Assembly (NCBI RefSeq): GCF_012927275.1
Contig: NZ_JABBGG010000001.1
Location: 558,001 to 622,000 of the forward strand
Length of the DNA: 64,000 nucleotides
Reading direction: 5' to 3'
DNA from: Massilia polaris
GTDB lineage: Bacteria; Pseudomonadota; Gammaproteobacteria; Burkholderiales; Burkholderiaceae_D
This document shows, piece after piece, positions 36,672-45,533 of the stretch. Each line of letters opens with the position of its first letter. Position 1 is the stretch's first letter. Position numbers and translations under genes: made by a program. Under the pieces are notes generated by a model that saw nothing but the letters and a program-made list of their open reading frames with translations, was not told where the DNA came from and searched no databases.

Positions 36672-38023
36672 ACAGCATCCGCCTGCGGCTGCTGAAATGG
36701 CTGATCGGCCCGATCCTGGTGGTCAACCTGGCCGGGGCCGCGCTGACCTATTTGCTGGCCTGGACCCCGGCCCGGCTGGCGTTCGACCAGGGCCTGTCCG
36801 ACGCTGCGCTGGCGCTGGCCGCGCGCGTGCGCCAGGGACCGCAAGGGGCGGTGCTCGACCTGCCGGCGCAGGCCGAGCAGGTGCTGCGCGCCGACCGCGT
36901 CGACGCGACCTATTTCGTGGTGCGCGGGCCGGATGGCGCGCGGCTCGCGGGCGATGGCGATTTCCCGGCCATCGGCTCGGCCAGCGTGCACGATGCGGTG
37001 GCGCGCGGCGAACCGGTGCGCGTGGCGACGGCCAGCGTGCGCGCCGGCGCCGATGTCATCCAGGTCGCCGTCGCCAAGACGCTGCGCAAGCGCGGCCAGA
37101 TCCGCTCGGCGACCATCCGCGCCCTGGTGCTGGTCGAAGGCCTGTTCACGCTCGCGCTGGCCGGGCTGATCTGGTTCTCCGTCACCAGCGGCCTGCTGCC
37201 GCTGTCGCGCATGCGCGCCAACCTGAATGCCCGCGACGGCGCCGACCTCGAACCGATTGCCGACGAAGGCGTGCCGTACGAGCTGTCGCCGGTGGTCTCC
37301 GCCTTCAACGACCTGCTCGGCAAGGTGCAGGCCGGGGCGAGGGCACAGCACGACTTCCTCGCCAATGTCGCGCACCAGCTGCGCACGCCGCTGGCGGGCA
37401 TGAAGCTGCAGCTCGAGTGGCTCGGCCAGCGCCACGCCGCCGACGCCGACAGCGTGCGCTCGATCGGCCTGATGCTGCAATCGAACGAGCGCATGATCCG
37501 CCAGACCAACCAGCTGCTGGCGCTGGCGCGTGCGGAGCCGAGCCGCTTCGAAAAGGCGCGGCTTGAGACGGTCGACCTGTCGCAGCTGGTGGCCGAGGTA
37601 GTCCAGTACTTCGTCGACGAAGCGGGCAAAAAGGATATCGACATCGGCTTCGACCTGCAGCCGGTGCAGGTGGCGGGCGACAGCTTCCTGCTGCGCGACC
37701 TGGTCGACAACCTGGTCGACAACGCGGTGCGCTACACGCCGCCCGGCGGCACGGTCACGGTGCGCTGCCTGCGCGCCGAGGACGGCGCCGGCCTGCTGGA
37801 AGTCGAGGATTCCGGGCCCGGCATTCCGCAGCATCAGCGCGCCCTGGTCTTCCAGCGCTTCCTGCGCCTGGATGACCGCATTCCCGGCAGCGGCCTGGGC
37901 CTGGCAATCGTCCGCGATATCGCCCAGGCCCATGGCGCACAAATCGTGCTGGCCGATGGTCCCGGCGGATGCGGCATGGTAGTTACGGTGCGCTTTGTGT
38001 CGGACGCGACTCCGCGCGAATAG
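36668..38023 (+). CDS. Sensor histidine kinase, TctE/QseC-like
   Basis: Kinase of 451 aa translated from an ATG overlapping the regulator stop. TM1 lies at about 10-33, a periplasmic 2CSK-type N-terminal sensor domain (about 35-150) follows, and TM2 lies at about 152-172. HAMP linker, HisKA with H236 in NVAHQLRTPLAGMKLQLE, and an HATPase domain (DNLVDNAVRYTPPGG, VEDSGPGIP, GSGLGLAIV) complete it. The short acidic sensor suits organic-acid or cation sensing as in TctE, but the ligand is not known. Confidence 0.9.
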   Translation: MNSIRLRLLKWLIGPILVVNLAGAALTYLLAWTPARLAFDQGLSDAALALAARVRQGPQGAVLDLPAQAEQVLRADRVDATYFVVRGPDGARLAGDGDFPAIGSASVHDAVARGEPVRVATASVRAGADVIQVAVAKTLRKRGQIRSATIRALVLVEGLFTLALAGLIWFSVTSGLLPLSRMRANLNARDGADLEPIADEGVPYELSPVVSAFNDLLGKVQAGARAQHDFLANVAHQLRTPLAGMKLQLEWLGQRHAADADSVRSIGLMLQSNERMIRQTNQLLALARAEPSRFEKARLETVDLSQLVAEVVQYFVDEAGKKDIDIGFDLQPVQVAGDSFLLRDLVDNLVDNAVRYTPPGGTVTVRCLRAEDGAGLLEVEDSGPGIPQHQRALVFQRFLRLDDRIPGSGLGLAIVRDIAQAHGAQIVLADGPGGCGMVVTVRFVSDATPRE

Positions 38024-38046
38024 ATGTTTCTCTCGGAAAATATTTT

Positions 38047-38076
38047 TTGACGCGGCGGCGAACATCTTCCTATAAT
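38047..38076 (+). promoter_or_regulatory. Sigma-70 promoter of the first minor-pilin operon
   Basis: TTGACG (38047-38052) and TATAAT (38071-38076) with an 18-base spacer, close to consensus. It lies 38 nt before the FimT start at 38114 and should drive fimT-pilV-pilW-pilX-pilY1. Confidence 0.75.
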
Positions 38077-38113
38077 GAAACTTCGCGCCTTGTCCAAAGG
38101 CGATGGGAAGACG

Positions 38114-38701
38114 ATGGAAAAATTTGCCAAGCACCAAATCCGGCCTGGCAGCAGCGACGGCTTCAGCCTGTCGGAATTGCTGGCGACGATAGCCATCGTC
38201 GCCGTCGTGACCTCGGTCGGCCTGCCGATGCTGCGCGGCTTCATCGATGATGCCGCGGTGTCGACCGCTGCCGACCAGATGCTGGCCGCCTTGAACTACT
38301 CGCGTTCGGAAGCGGTGAAGCGCAACACCCGCGTCACCATGTGCCGCAGCGTCGACGGCGCCACCTGCGCCGCCGAAGCGGCGGTCGGCGACTGGCGCCG
38401 TGGCTGGATCATTTTCGTCGATGCAGATGACGCCGGCGCCCTCGACGCCGACGACCAGGTCCTGCGCGTGCAAGACGCGCTGCCGGGCAGCGGCGCGCTG
38501 CTCGCCGGCGGTGCGGTGGCCGACTATGTGTCGTACGCTAGCAACGGCCAGGCCAGGCTGGCCGACAACAGCGCCCAGACCGGCGTATTTACCGCATGTG
38601 CCGAATCGGCAAGCGCCAAACGGCGCCGGATCGCACTGACCGCCGGCACCGGCTGGGTCGGCGTCGATATCCTGGCCGCCTCCGCCAACTGCAGCAGCTG
38701 A
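38114..38701 (+). CDS. fimT: FimT/GspH-type minor pilin, first cluster
   Basis: Prepilin-like protein of 195 aa. A class III-like leader ends in Gly before FSLSELLATIAIVAVV, the methylated-Phe start and hydrophobic helix, with the Glu at +5 kept. The segment DQMLAALNYSRSEAVKRNTRVTMC is the GspH/FimT signature. Start 38114 is preferred (GGAAGACG ribosome-binding region). An ATG at 38075 overlaps the -10 box and cannot be used from that promoter. It is the first gene of a five-protein minor-pilin/PilY1 set that primes type IV pilus assembly. Confidence 0.88.
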   Translation: MEKFAKHQIRPGSSDGFSLSELLATIAIVAVVTSVGLPMLRGFIDDAAVSTAADQMLAALNYSRSEAVKRNTRVTMCRSVDGATCAAEAAVGDWRRGWIIFVDADDAGALDADDQVLRVQDALPGSGALLAGGAVADYVSYASNGQARLADNSAQTGVFTACAESASAKRRRIALTAGTGWVGVDILAASANCSS

Positions 38702-38712
38702 CAGGAACTCCC

Positions 38713-39159
38713 ATGAAACGCCAGCACGGATTCTCCCTGGTTGAAGTCCTGGTCACGATGCTGGTGGTCAGCATCGGGCTGCTCGGCATCGCCGGCCTGA
38801 TCGTCACCAGCATGAAGAACAACCACAGCGCGCAGTCGCGCAGCCAGGCCAGCGTGCTGGCCAACGACATCATCGACCGCATGCGCGCCAACCGCAGCGT
38901 CGCCGAATTGTCGCCGTCGCCGTACCAGCTCGAACTGGGGGCGGAGGCCGATCCGGGCGCCGGCGTGCCGGGCGCCGACCTGGCCGAATGGCTGGCCGCG
39001 GTGCAGGCCGGGGTGCCGTCCGGGCAGGGTGCGGTGCAGTTCGACGCCGCCACCCGCAACGTCACCGTGACGGTGCAGTGGAACGATACGCGCGCCAGCG
39101 GCGACGGCGCCACGGTCGGGCTGCCGGCCCAGCAGCTGGTGGTGGCGACGCGCCTGTGA
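38713..39159 (+). CDS. pilV: Minor pilin PilV, first cluster
   Basis: 148-aa type IV prepilin. A short leader MKRQHG precedes FSLVEVLVTMLVVSIGLLGIAGL, with Glu at +5, and LANDIIDRMRANRS follows as in PilV proteins. The start at 38713 has an ACAGGAAC ribosome-binding region. The TGA overlaps the next ATG by one base (TGATG), so it is translationally coupled to pilW. Confidence 0.88.
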   Translation: MKRQHGFSLVEVLVTMLVVSIGLLGIAGLIVTSMKNNHSAQSRSQASVLANDIIDRMRANRSVAELSPSPYQLELGAEADPGAGVPGADLAEWLAAVQAGVPSGQGAVQFDAATRNVTVTVQWNDTRASGDGATVGLPAQQLVVATRL

Positions 39160-39959
39160 TGGCCCGCCCGCGCAGCCAGCGCGGTCTTGGCCTGGTCGAG
39201 GTGCTGGTGGCGATGGCGCTGGGCCTCGTGATGCTGGGCGCGGTCGGCTATCTGTTCGTCGGCAGCAAGGAGATGAACCGGAACCAGGCCGACCAGGCCC
39301 GCATGCAGGAGAGTGCGCGCAACGCGATGGATGTGGTGGGCAAGGCGCTGCGCCAGGCCGGCTACAAGCTGAACGTCGACCAGCCGCTCGGCGGCGATGC
39401 GCTCGAAGGCAGCGACGGCGGCGGCAGCGGCGCCGAGGCGCTGTCCGACACGCTGGTGGTGCGCCACGATCCGGCCTGGGTCGCCGACAGCGCGGTCCCG
39501 CCCAATCCCTTGCTGGGACACGAAAGCAATTGCGAGGGCGTGACAGTCGTCTCCAACAACCTGCCCGACGCCACCACCGGCGCGGCGCCGGTCAACGCCA
39601 GCATGGTCGAATACCGGTTCGCGGTCGAAGGCGGCAAGCTGCTGTGCCGCGCCGATCCCGGCGCCGCCGCGGGCGGTGTGGTGGTCGCCGACAATGTCGA
39701 GAACATGCAGGTCAGCTACGGCATCGGCAACGGCGCCGAGGCAATCCTGAACTACACCGACGCCCCCGAGCCGCATGAATTCGCGCGCGTGTCGGCGGTG
39801 CGCGTCAGCCTGCTGATCCGCGGCCCCAGCCCCAACATCGTTACCGGCGCCGGCCAGGAATACATGTTCAACGGCGCCAGCGCCACCAGCAGCGACGGCC
39901 ACCTGCGGCGCGTCGTCACCTCGACCTTCACCGTGCGCAACCAGACCCGATGGAAATGA
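39159..39959 (+). CDS. pilW: Minor pilin PilW, first cluster
   Basis: 266-aa prepilin with an unusual cleavage context, SQRGLGLVEVLVAMALGLVMLGAVGYLF: Leu replaces the usual Phe at +1 while Glu +5 is kept. Downstream RMQESARNAMDVVGKALRQAGY is the PilW-type helix. The C-terminal half is beta-rich with two cysteines (NCEGV, LLCRAD). It starts on the overlap with pilV, and its stop overlaps pilX. Confidence 0.85.
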   Translation: MARPRSQRGLGLVEVLVAMALGLVMLGAVGYLFVGSKEMNRNQADQARMQESARNAMDVVGKALRQAGYKLNVDQPLGGDALEGSDGGGSGAEALSDTLVVRHDPAWVADSAVPPNPLLGHESNCEGVTVVSNNLPDATTGAAPVNASMVEYRFAVEGGKLLCRADPGAAAGGVVVADNVENMQVSYGIGNGAEAILNYTDAPEPHEFARVSAVRVSLLIRGPSPNIVTGAGQEYMFNGASATSSDGHLRRVVTSTFTVRNQTRWK

Positions 39960-40501
39960 CCATGCCCCACACGCCCGCGCGGCAGCGCGGCGCCATCCTC
40001 GTCACCGCACTGATCTTCCTGCTCGTGCTGACCATGTTCGTGCTGGCCATGGTGCGTAGCGGGACGCTTGAGGAGCGCATGGCGCGCAACGCGCGCGACC
40101 AGCAGGTCGCGCTGCAGGCGGCGGAATCGGTGCTGCGCGACGCCGAGGCGACCTTGTTTACCGGCGCGCCCTTCGACCCCTACGATTCGAGCAGCTTCAG
40201 CGCCACCTGCGAGGGCGGCCTGTGCCGCCAGCCCGACGCGGCCAGCAGCTGGCGCGAGATCGACTGGAGTTCGGAGACGCTGACGCGCACCTTCGCCACC
40301 AGCGCCAACCACATCGGCGCGCTCGACGAGCAGCCGCGCTACATCGTCGAAATCGTCAGCCCGCCGTTCCGGACCTCGAGCGCCGGCCAGTGCGAATACG
40401 GGCTGGCGCGCATCACCGCGCGCGGCCAGGGCAACGGCGGCGCCGCCGCCTTCGTGCAGTCGACCGTACGTTTCCGCGTCTTCACCAACATTTGCGACTG
40501 A
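39956..40501 (+). CDS. pilX: PilX-like pilus assembly protein, first cluster
   Basis: 181-aa protein starting on the ATGA overlap with pilW (an ATG six bases upstream is also possible). The N-terminus RQRGAILVTALIFLLVLTMFVLAMVR is the PilX-type hydrophobic helix with a poorly conserved prepilin site, and ERMARNARDQQVALQAAESVLRDAE is the PilX signature. It probably docks PilY1 on the pilus-tip initiation complex. The C-terminal domain holds four Cys. Confidence 0.85.
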   Translation: MTMPHTPARQRGAILVTALIFLLVLTMFVLAMVRSGTLEERMARNARDQQVALQAAESVLRDAEATLFTGAPFDPYDSSSFSATCEGGLCRQPDAASSWREIDWSSETLTRTFATSANHIGALDEQPRYIVEIVSPPFRTSSAGQCEYGLARITARGQGNGGAAAFVQSTVRFRVFTNICD

Positions 40502-40502
40502 G

Positions 40503-43500
40503 ATGGCTATGAACATGAAACTCGTGGCAGTGGCAAGCGTGGCCGCGCTGGCGGCGGCAGCGGCCTTGCTGGCCGGCGCCGCGGGCGTGTTCAATCCCGA
40601 TGCGCAGCCGGTCGGCTATGTCGGCCAGCCCGCCGTCTCCAGCACCAACGTCGCCACCGGCACCGCCCGGATGTACTCGATCGACTACAGCTCGCGCAAC
40701 TGGACCGGCAACGTCCACGCCTATCCCGTCACTTCCGCCGGCGCGATCGGCACGGTTGACGAGTGGGGCCCGGGCGGCGCTGCCGCCAAGATCAAGCTGC
40801 AGGCCGCCGCCGACACCCGTTTCATAGTCACGATCAAGAACGGCGCCGGCATCCCGTTCCGCTGGGCCGACCTGTCGCAAGGGGCCGGCGGCCAGCGCGA
40901 GGCGCTCGACGCCGGCTCGGCGGGCGCCTCCAGCTCGGCCTTGCTCGACTACCTCCGCGGCAGCAGCGCCAACGAAGGCAGCGCGGCCGGCCAGTTCAGG
41001 GCCCGCGCGACGGTCCTCGGCGACATCATCCATTCGACCCCGGTGTACTGGAACGACGGCGTCAACCAGACCGTGTTCATTGGCGCCAATGACGGCATGC
41101 TGCATGCGATTAATGCGCAGGACGGCACCGAACGGTTCGCCTATGTCCCGCAGGTGCTGCTGCCCAAGCTGGGCATGCTGGCCAGCCAGGCGTACAGCCA
41201 CAAGTACTATGTCGACGGCCGCATGGACGTCAAGAAGATGGGCGCGCAGACCATCCTGGCCGGCACCCTCGGCGGGGGCGGCAAGGCCATGTTCGCGCTC
41301 GACGTCACCAATGCCAACGCCACCTCGGAGGCGAATGCCGCCACCAAGGTGCTGTGGGAAGTCACCAGCGAGTCGACCGGTTTCGAGGACCTCGGCGACA
41401 CCTACGGCGCGCCGACGCTGGCCACGCTGCCCGACGGCACCAACGCGCTGGTGATCGGCAACGGCTACAACAACACCGGCAACGGCCACGCGGTGCTCTA
41501 CCTGGTCAATGCCCGCACCGGCGCCCTGATCAAGGCCATCGACACCGGCGAGGGCAGCGAGGACGCGCCCAACGGCCTGTCGTCGCCATCGCTGTGGGAT
41601 TCGAACGGCGACGGCCGCAAGGACACCGCCTACGCCGGCGACATCAACGGCAACCTGTGGAAGGTCAGCCTGGCGGCACCGTACACCGCGGCGGCGCGCG
41701 TGCTGCATACCAATACGCTCGGCGCCAGCCAGGCGATCACGATGGCGCCCGGCCTGATGCGCCACCCGCTCGGCGGCGTGATGGTGACCTTCGTGACCGG
41801 CCGCATGCTCGACAGCGACGACGCCGACAACACCGCCAGCCATTACGCTTACGGCATCTGGGATGGCAAGCCGTCGTCGAACACGGCGCTGCTCGAACAG
41901 ACGCTGACCGAAGCGAGCTACTCGGGCGCCAGCCAGGCCACGCGCGTACGCATCGCCACCCGCAACGCGCCCGACTGGCGCGCCGGCCACCATGCCGGCT
42001 GGCGTACCCGCCTGCCGATCGGCGGCGAGCGCGTGGTCGGCGACGGCGCCTTCGTCACCGGCGACATCTTCCAGTTCTTCAGCACCAACCCGGCAGTCAA
42101 CACCACCAGTGTGCCGCCCGGCGAAAACTGGTGGATGCAGCTGAACGCGCTGACCGGCGGCGACGCCGGCGCCACGCTGTTCGACCTGAACGGCGACAAC
42201 CAGTTCACCTCCGACGACAAGGTCAATGAAGACGATCCGGTCGGACGCTACATGGGCGGCGGCGTGCGCTCGCAGCTGATCGCGCTGTCGGCCGACGGCG
42301 TCGACGTATTCCAGTCGAACTACGACCGCAACAGCGCACCGCCGGCCGAAACGGTCAACACCACCATCGCGACGGTGGACGGCCAGCGCGGGGTGTCGGG
42401 CGGCCACTTCGATACCGACTTCATCTGCTACAAGAACTGCGGCGCCGCCACCTCGACCTACCGCACCATCTACGCCTCCACCGGCGTGTACTCGGTCGGG
42501 CGCGAAAGCGGCGGCGACACCGATACCCTGAACTACGTGCACGTGCACGAGTACGACGACATCTACGACCGCATCGGCATCGACACGCTGCGCCCGAGCC
42601 AGGACTTCCAGCGCGTACACCGCTCAAAGTCCAATTCGGTCATCACGCACGCGCCCAACACGCCCAACTTCGAGGACCGCGAAGCCTATCCGGCCGCCGG
42701 GGTGACCCTGGTATCGACGTCGACCGAAGGCGGCAAGTCGGCACGCAACGTACCCGGCGACAGCTACAACTACCAGCACACGACGCCGGTTCCGCTGCCG
42801 GGCTTCCCGTCGTCGAGCGCCGACGACAGCGCCGCCAGCAAGATCACCAAGACCCGCTATACCACCACGCTGACCATCGGCGAGGCGGTCAGCGTCGGTT
42901 CGCGCGACCGCAATGGCCGTTATCCTTATTCGTGGCGCACCACCGTGCGCAGCTGGGAGACCGTCATCACGACCATCGAGACCGTGCCCAATTTCCGCTT
43001 CAAGGTGCTGATATCGAACCAGGCCTATTCGCCGGCGGTCACACTGCGCATCGGCGGCGCCGAGAACGGCGCGCTCACCAACGCCACCTACGACGGCCCG
43101 GTGTTCAACTTCCAGACCGCCGCCGGGCTGAAGACCGCCACGCTGGCCACCTACAAGATCGGCTCGGTGCGCGACCTCGAACTGGCGATGCCGCTGGATG
43201 CGTTTAACGTCAAGAACTGGGGCACCGGCGTCACCCGCACCGGGCTGCATCCGATCCGACCGCAATGCGCCGGCATCGCGGTCGAGCGTCCAACCGCCGG
43301 CCCGCTGGGCGAATGGCGCAACGGCGCGCTGACCGTGCAGGTGGTCGATTCAACGGTGACCGACGCCGAGATACAGATGAACGTGACCGGCCGGCCCGAC
43401 CTCGGATACCGCCTGAAAGCCAGCGCGATGAAAACGAAACTGGTGGCCGAGTACCTGATCTACTGGCACCACCCGAACAACAAGTGCATGGCCGACACCG

Positions 43501-43880
43501 GCTGGACAAAGTCGCCGCCGCAGGATGATGGCGCGTCGGACGCGGTTCCGGGCACATGGGCGCCGGGCGAGGATGATCCGAAGGGCGTGTTCCAGCCAGG
43601 CGCGGGCGAGCAGTCCAGCGTGGTGCCGCTTGCGCCGCCGACGACGACGGTCACCAACCCTGACGGCAGCACGACCATTACGACGGTGGTGCATACCGCG
43701 CTGGCCGGCGGCGGCTATACGGTGACGACGACGGTACGCACGATCCCGCCGCAGCTATCGGGCAGTACCGGCATCGTCACCGGCGGCGTGGTCGGCAGCG
43801 GCGGCGAAATCGATACTGGCGGGATCAACAAGAGTGCGGCCAACCTTGGCCGCATCAACTGGCGGGAACTGCAGCGTTGA
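40503..43880 (+). CDS. pilY1: PilY1-like protein without von Willebrand domain, first cluster
   Basis: Secreted protein of 1125 aa with a signal peptide (cleavage near residue 28, AGAAG). The PilY1 beta-propeller begins early (GDIIHSTPVYW, VFIGANDGMLHAINAQDGTERFAYVPQ near residues 172-217). The N-terminal von Willebrand A domain of classical PilY1 is missing. Two Ca-binding-like loops are visible, DSNGDGRKD from residue 366 and DLNGDNQFTSDDK from residue 561. From about residue 640 a long C-terminal region follows that is not part of canonical PilY1. The gene starts 2 nt after pilX; a TnpB element follows directly after the stop. Confidence 0.85.
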   Translation: MAMNMKLVAVASVAALAAAAALLAGAAGVFNPDAQPVGYVGQPAVSSTNVATGTARMYSIDYSSRNWTGNVHAYPVTSAGAIGTVDEWGPGGAAAKIKLQAAADTRFIVTIKNGAGIPFRWADLSQGAGGQREALDAGSAGASSSALLDYLRGSSANEGSAAGQFRARATVLGDIIHSTPVYWNDGVNQTVFIGANDGMLHAINAQDGTERFAYVPQVLLPKLGMLASQAYSHKYYVDGRMDVKKMGAQTILAGTLGGGGKAMFALDVTNANATSEANAATKVLWEVTSESTGFEDLGDTYGAPTLATLPDGTNALVIGNGYNNTGNGHAVLYLVNARTGALIKAIDTGEGSEDAPNGLSSPSLWDSNGDGRKDTAYAGDINGNLWKVSLAAPYTAAARVLHTNTLGASQAITMAPGLMRHPLGGVMVTFVTGRMLDSDDADNTASHYAYGIWDGKPSSNTALLEQTLTEASYSGASQATRVRIATRNAPDWRAGHHAGWRTRLPIGGERVVGDGAFVTGDIFQFFSTNPAVNTTSVPPGENWWMQLNALTGGDAGATLFDLNGDNQFTSDDKVNEDDPVGRYMGGGVRSQLIALSADGVDVFQSNYDRNSAPPAETVNTTIATVDGQRGVSGGHFDTDFICYKNCGAATSTYRTIYASTGVYSVGRESGGDTDTLNYVHVHEYDDIYDRIGIDTLRPSQDFQRVHRSKSNSVITHAPNTPNFEDREAYPAAGVTLVSTSTEGGKSARNVPGDSYNYQHTTPVPLPGFPSSSADDSAASKITKTRYTTTLTIGEAVSVGSRDRNGRYPYSWRTTVRSWETVITTIETVPNFRFKVLISNQAYSPAVTLRIGGAENGALTNATYDGPVFNFQTAAGLKTATLATYKIGSVRDLELAMPLDAFNVKNWGTGVTRTGLHPIRPQCAGIAVERPTAGPLGEWRNGALTVQVVDSTVTDAEIQMNVTGRPDLGYRLKASAMKTKLVAEYLIYWHHPNNKCMADTGWTKSPPQDDGASDAVPGTWAPGEDDPKGVFQPGAGEQSSVVPLAPPTTTVTNPDGSTTITTVVHTALAGGGYTVTTTVRTIPPQLSGSTGIVTGGVVGSGGEIDTGGINKSAANLGRINWRELQR

Positions 43881-43885
43881 CGTCC

Positions 43886-43907
43886 TCCCCGGCCTAAACG
43901 TCGGGGA
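43886..43907. repeat. Subterminal hairpin at the right end of the TnpB element
   Basis: TCCCCG (43886-43891) pairs with CGGGGA (43902-43907) around GCCTAAACGT. On the minus strand this lies between the tnpB stop and the pilY1 stop codon, where IS605-type right ends and the 3' scaffold of the omega RNA are located. Confidence 0.65.
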
Positions 43908-44985
43908 TTCCTACAGCTAGCGTCGCACGTCCGCGACGGAGAATGTTTAGCGCAGCATTGAGATCCCGATCATGTACCGCTCCGCAATCACAGCAACGCC
44001 ATTCTTTCGCATGTTCAGTGAACATGCTTCCAAGGTCTGCGATACCTTTCGGCCGCGAATCGGGAACAGCGCCACAATCCGAGCAGATCTGGGTGGTAAA
44101 GCTTTCGTTCACTTCTTCAAACCAGGCGCCATGCTTAACAGCCTTGTACGCCAGTTGTGTGCGGAAAGACGACCAGCCGACATCGTAGACGGACTTCGCC
44201 ATGCTGGTCCTGGCGAGCGCGGATGCATTGATATTACCGACCACGATATAGTCGAACGCGCCGACGATGGCGCTGGTGCAGGTGTGCAGGTAATGGCGGC
44301 GGCGATTGGCAATCCGTGCGTGGATCGCCGCGACCCGCTTCTTCTTACGCGCGCGCTGGGCCACCGCCAGTGCCGCCTCGCTGGCACGGTAGATGTGCGG
44401 CGCCGCGATGCGGCTGCCGTCGCTCAGTGTCGCCAGGTCTTTCAGGCCAAGATCGATTCCCACAGCGCGCACCGGCAAGCGGGCGGGAGCCGCCGGCACT
44501 TCAAGGACGATATTGAGGAACCAGTTGCCGCACCGGTCGCGCGAGAAGTTGGTCCCATCGGTGATTTTTCCTTCGGGCAGCGCGCGCGAATGGAATACGC
44601 GGAAGGTATTGCCGGCGAAGCGGAAGGCATTGCCTTCGCGTTTCAGTTCACGTCCTTTCAACGGCCCCCAGCCCAGCGACTTCCTGCCGCGATAGCGAAG
44701 GTAGGGCCGGCGCGACCCGGAGCGCGACCTGGCGTACTGCTGGCACACGTCGTTGACCGTACCCGAGTGAAGGCCAAGCTCCTTGCTGCACCCCGTGGTG
44801 AGCTTGACCAGGTCAAAACCGGTATGCCAGCGGCGACCGAAACGCAGCGCATCGTTTTGCCTGTCGTTGCAGTAGTTCCAGACGAAGTTGACTGTCCTGG
44901 CCTGCTTGTTCAGCAAGCCGGTCAGCGACTTGACGCGATAGCGGTAAACCAGTTTCATCCACGTTCGACAGCAATTGTCGGCCAT
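43894..44985 (-). CDS. tnpB: TnpB-family RNA-guided endonuclease (IS200/IS605 accessory)
   Basis: 363 aa from ATG 44985 (a second ATG at 44958 is possible). N-terminal helix-turn-helix/wedge region LTGLLNKQARTVNFVWNYCND, then RuvC-I GIDLGLKDLATLSDG with D178, a RuvC-II segment IVVGNINASALA in which the usual catalytic Glu is Gly250, zinc ribbon CSDCG (C301, C304) with CCDCG (C331-C334), and RuvC-III HDRDLNAALNIL with D341. E291/E294 in EEVNES are conserved-looking acidic residues that might substitute. TnpB enzymes cut DNA guided by RNA from the element's right end. Length is normal. Confidence 0.88.
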   Translation of the reverse strand: MADNCCRTWMKLVYRYRVKSLTGLLNKQARTVNFVWNYCNDRQNDALRFGRRWHTGFDLVKLTTGCSKELGLHSGTVNDVCQQYARSRSGSRRPYLRYRGRKSLGWGPLKGRELKREGNAFRFAGNTFRVFHSRALPEGKITDGTNFSRDRCGNWFLNIVLEVPAAPARLPVRAVGIDLGLKDLATLSDGSRIAAPHIYRASEAALAVAQRARKKKRVAAIHARIANRRRHYLHTCTSAIVGAFDYIVVGNINASALARTSMAKSVYDVGWSSFRTQLAYKAVKHGAWFEEVNESFTTQICSDCGAVPDSRPKGIADLGSMFTEHAKEWRCCDCGAVHDRDLNAALNILRRGRATLAVGIPDV

Positions 44986-45116
44986 GGTTCCACTCTCACA
45001 ACCAAGGCATCGACTGCTGCGGCATGTCTTTTTACGGGGCCCGAATTGCTGCGCAATTCGCAGTCGGCTCCTTTCACTCCTCGTCCTGAAGGACAAGGTT
45101 TCTCGGAGCAAATCTG

Positions 45117-45521
45117 ATGAACAAGCAAATGCGAAGCCGGGGATTCACCCTGGTCGAATTGATGGTGGTGCTGGTGGTGGTGGGCATCCTGTCCGCGATC
45201 GCGATCCCGTCGTACACCCAGTACATCCTGCGCTCGCACCGCACCAGCGCCCAGGCCGTGCTGGCTGAAACGGCGCAGTTCATGGAGCGCTTCTACACGA
45301 CCAACAACAGCTACGAAGGCGCCGCGCTGGTGACGGCGGTAGTGCCGCGCAATGCCGGCGGCGCCGAGGTGCGCTACAACGTCAGCTTCGTGGAAGATCC
45401 CGATGCGGACGGGTTCATGCTGCAGGCGGTTCCAGCCAACGCGCAGGCCGATGACGAATGCGGCACGCTGACCCTGTCGGGCACCGGCGCGCAAGGCGCC
45501 GATGCCAGCGGCTGCTGGTAA
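45117..45521 (+). CDS. pilE: Type IV pilin, PilE-like, first cluster
   Basis: 134-aa pilin. The leader MNKQMRSRG precedes FTLVELMVVLVVVGILSAIAIPSYTQYILRSHR, a perfect type IVa pilin start with Glu +5. The C-terminal domain has a two-cysteine D-region (DECGTL ... SGCW). It is separated from pilY1 by the TnpB element; its GGAG ribosome-binding site lies inside or at the edge of the element. It ends 12 nt from the convergent second pilY1. Confidence 0.88.
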   Translation: MNKQMRSRGFTLVELMVVLVVVGILSAIAIPSYTQYILRSHRTSAQAVLAETAQFMERFYTTNNSYEGAALVTAVVPRNAGGAEVRYNVSFVEDPDADGFMLQAVPANAQADDECGTLTLSGTGAQGADASGCW

Positions 45522-45533
45522 GTCCGGCCCCGC

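Larger units (their letters stand above)
43881..45116 (-). mobile_element. IS200/IS605-type TnpB-only element between pilY1 and pilE
   Basis: The space between pilY1 stop and pilE start is filled by a tnpB gene on the opposite strand with terminal palindromes. The right end has a hairpin at 43886-43907 (TCCCCG/CGGGGA). The other end has CGAATTGC/GCAATTCG (45042-45060) and GTCC/GGAC (45083-45094). There is no tnpA and no target duplication, as expected for single-strand transposons moved in trans. Exact ends are approximate. Confidence 0.75.

Noticed and set aside
38075-38113. ATG at 38075 as fimT start
   Set aside because: It overlaps the -10 hexamer of the best promoter, so it would not be in that transcript. 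The start at 38114 has a better ribosome-binding region.
40482-42620. 712-aa minus-strand frame opposite the first pilY1
   Set aside because: Valine/Gly/Ala-rich shadow; the + strand carries PilY1 motifs.
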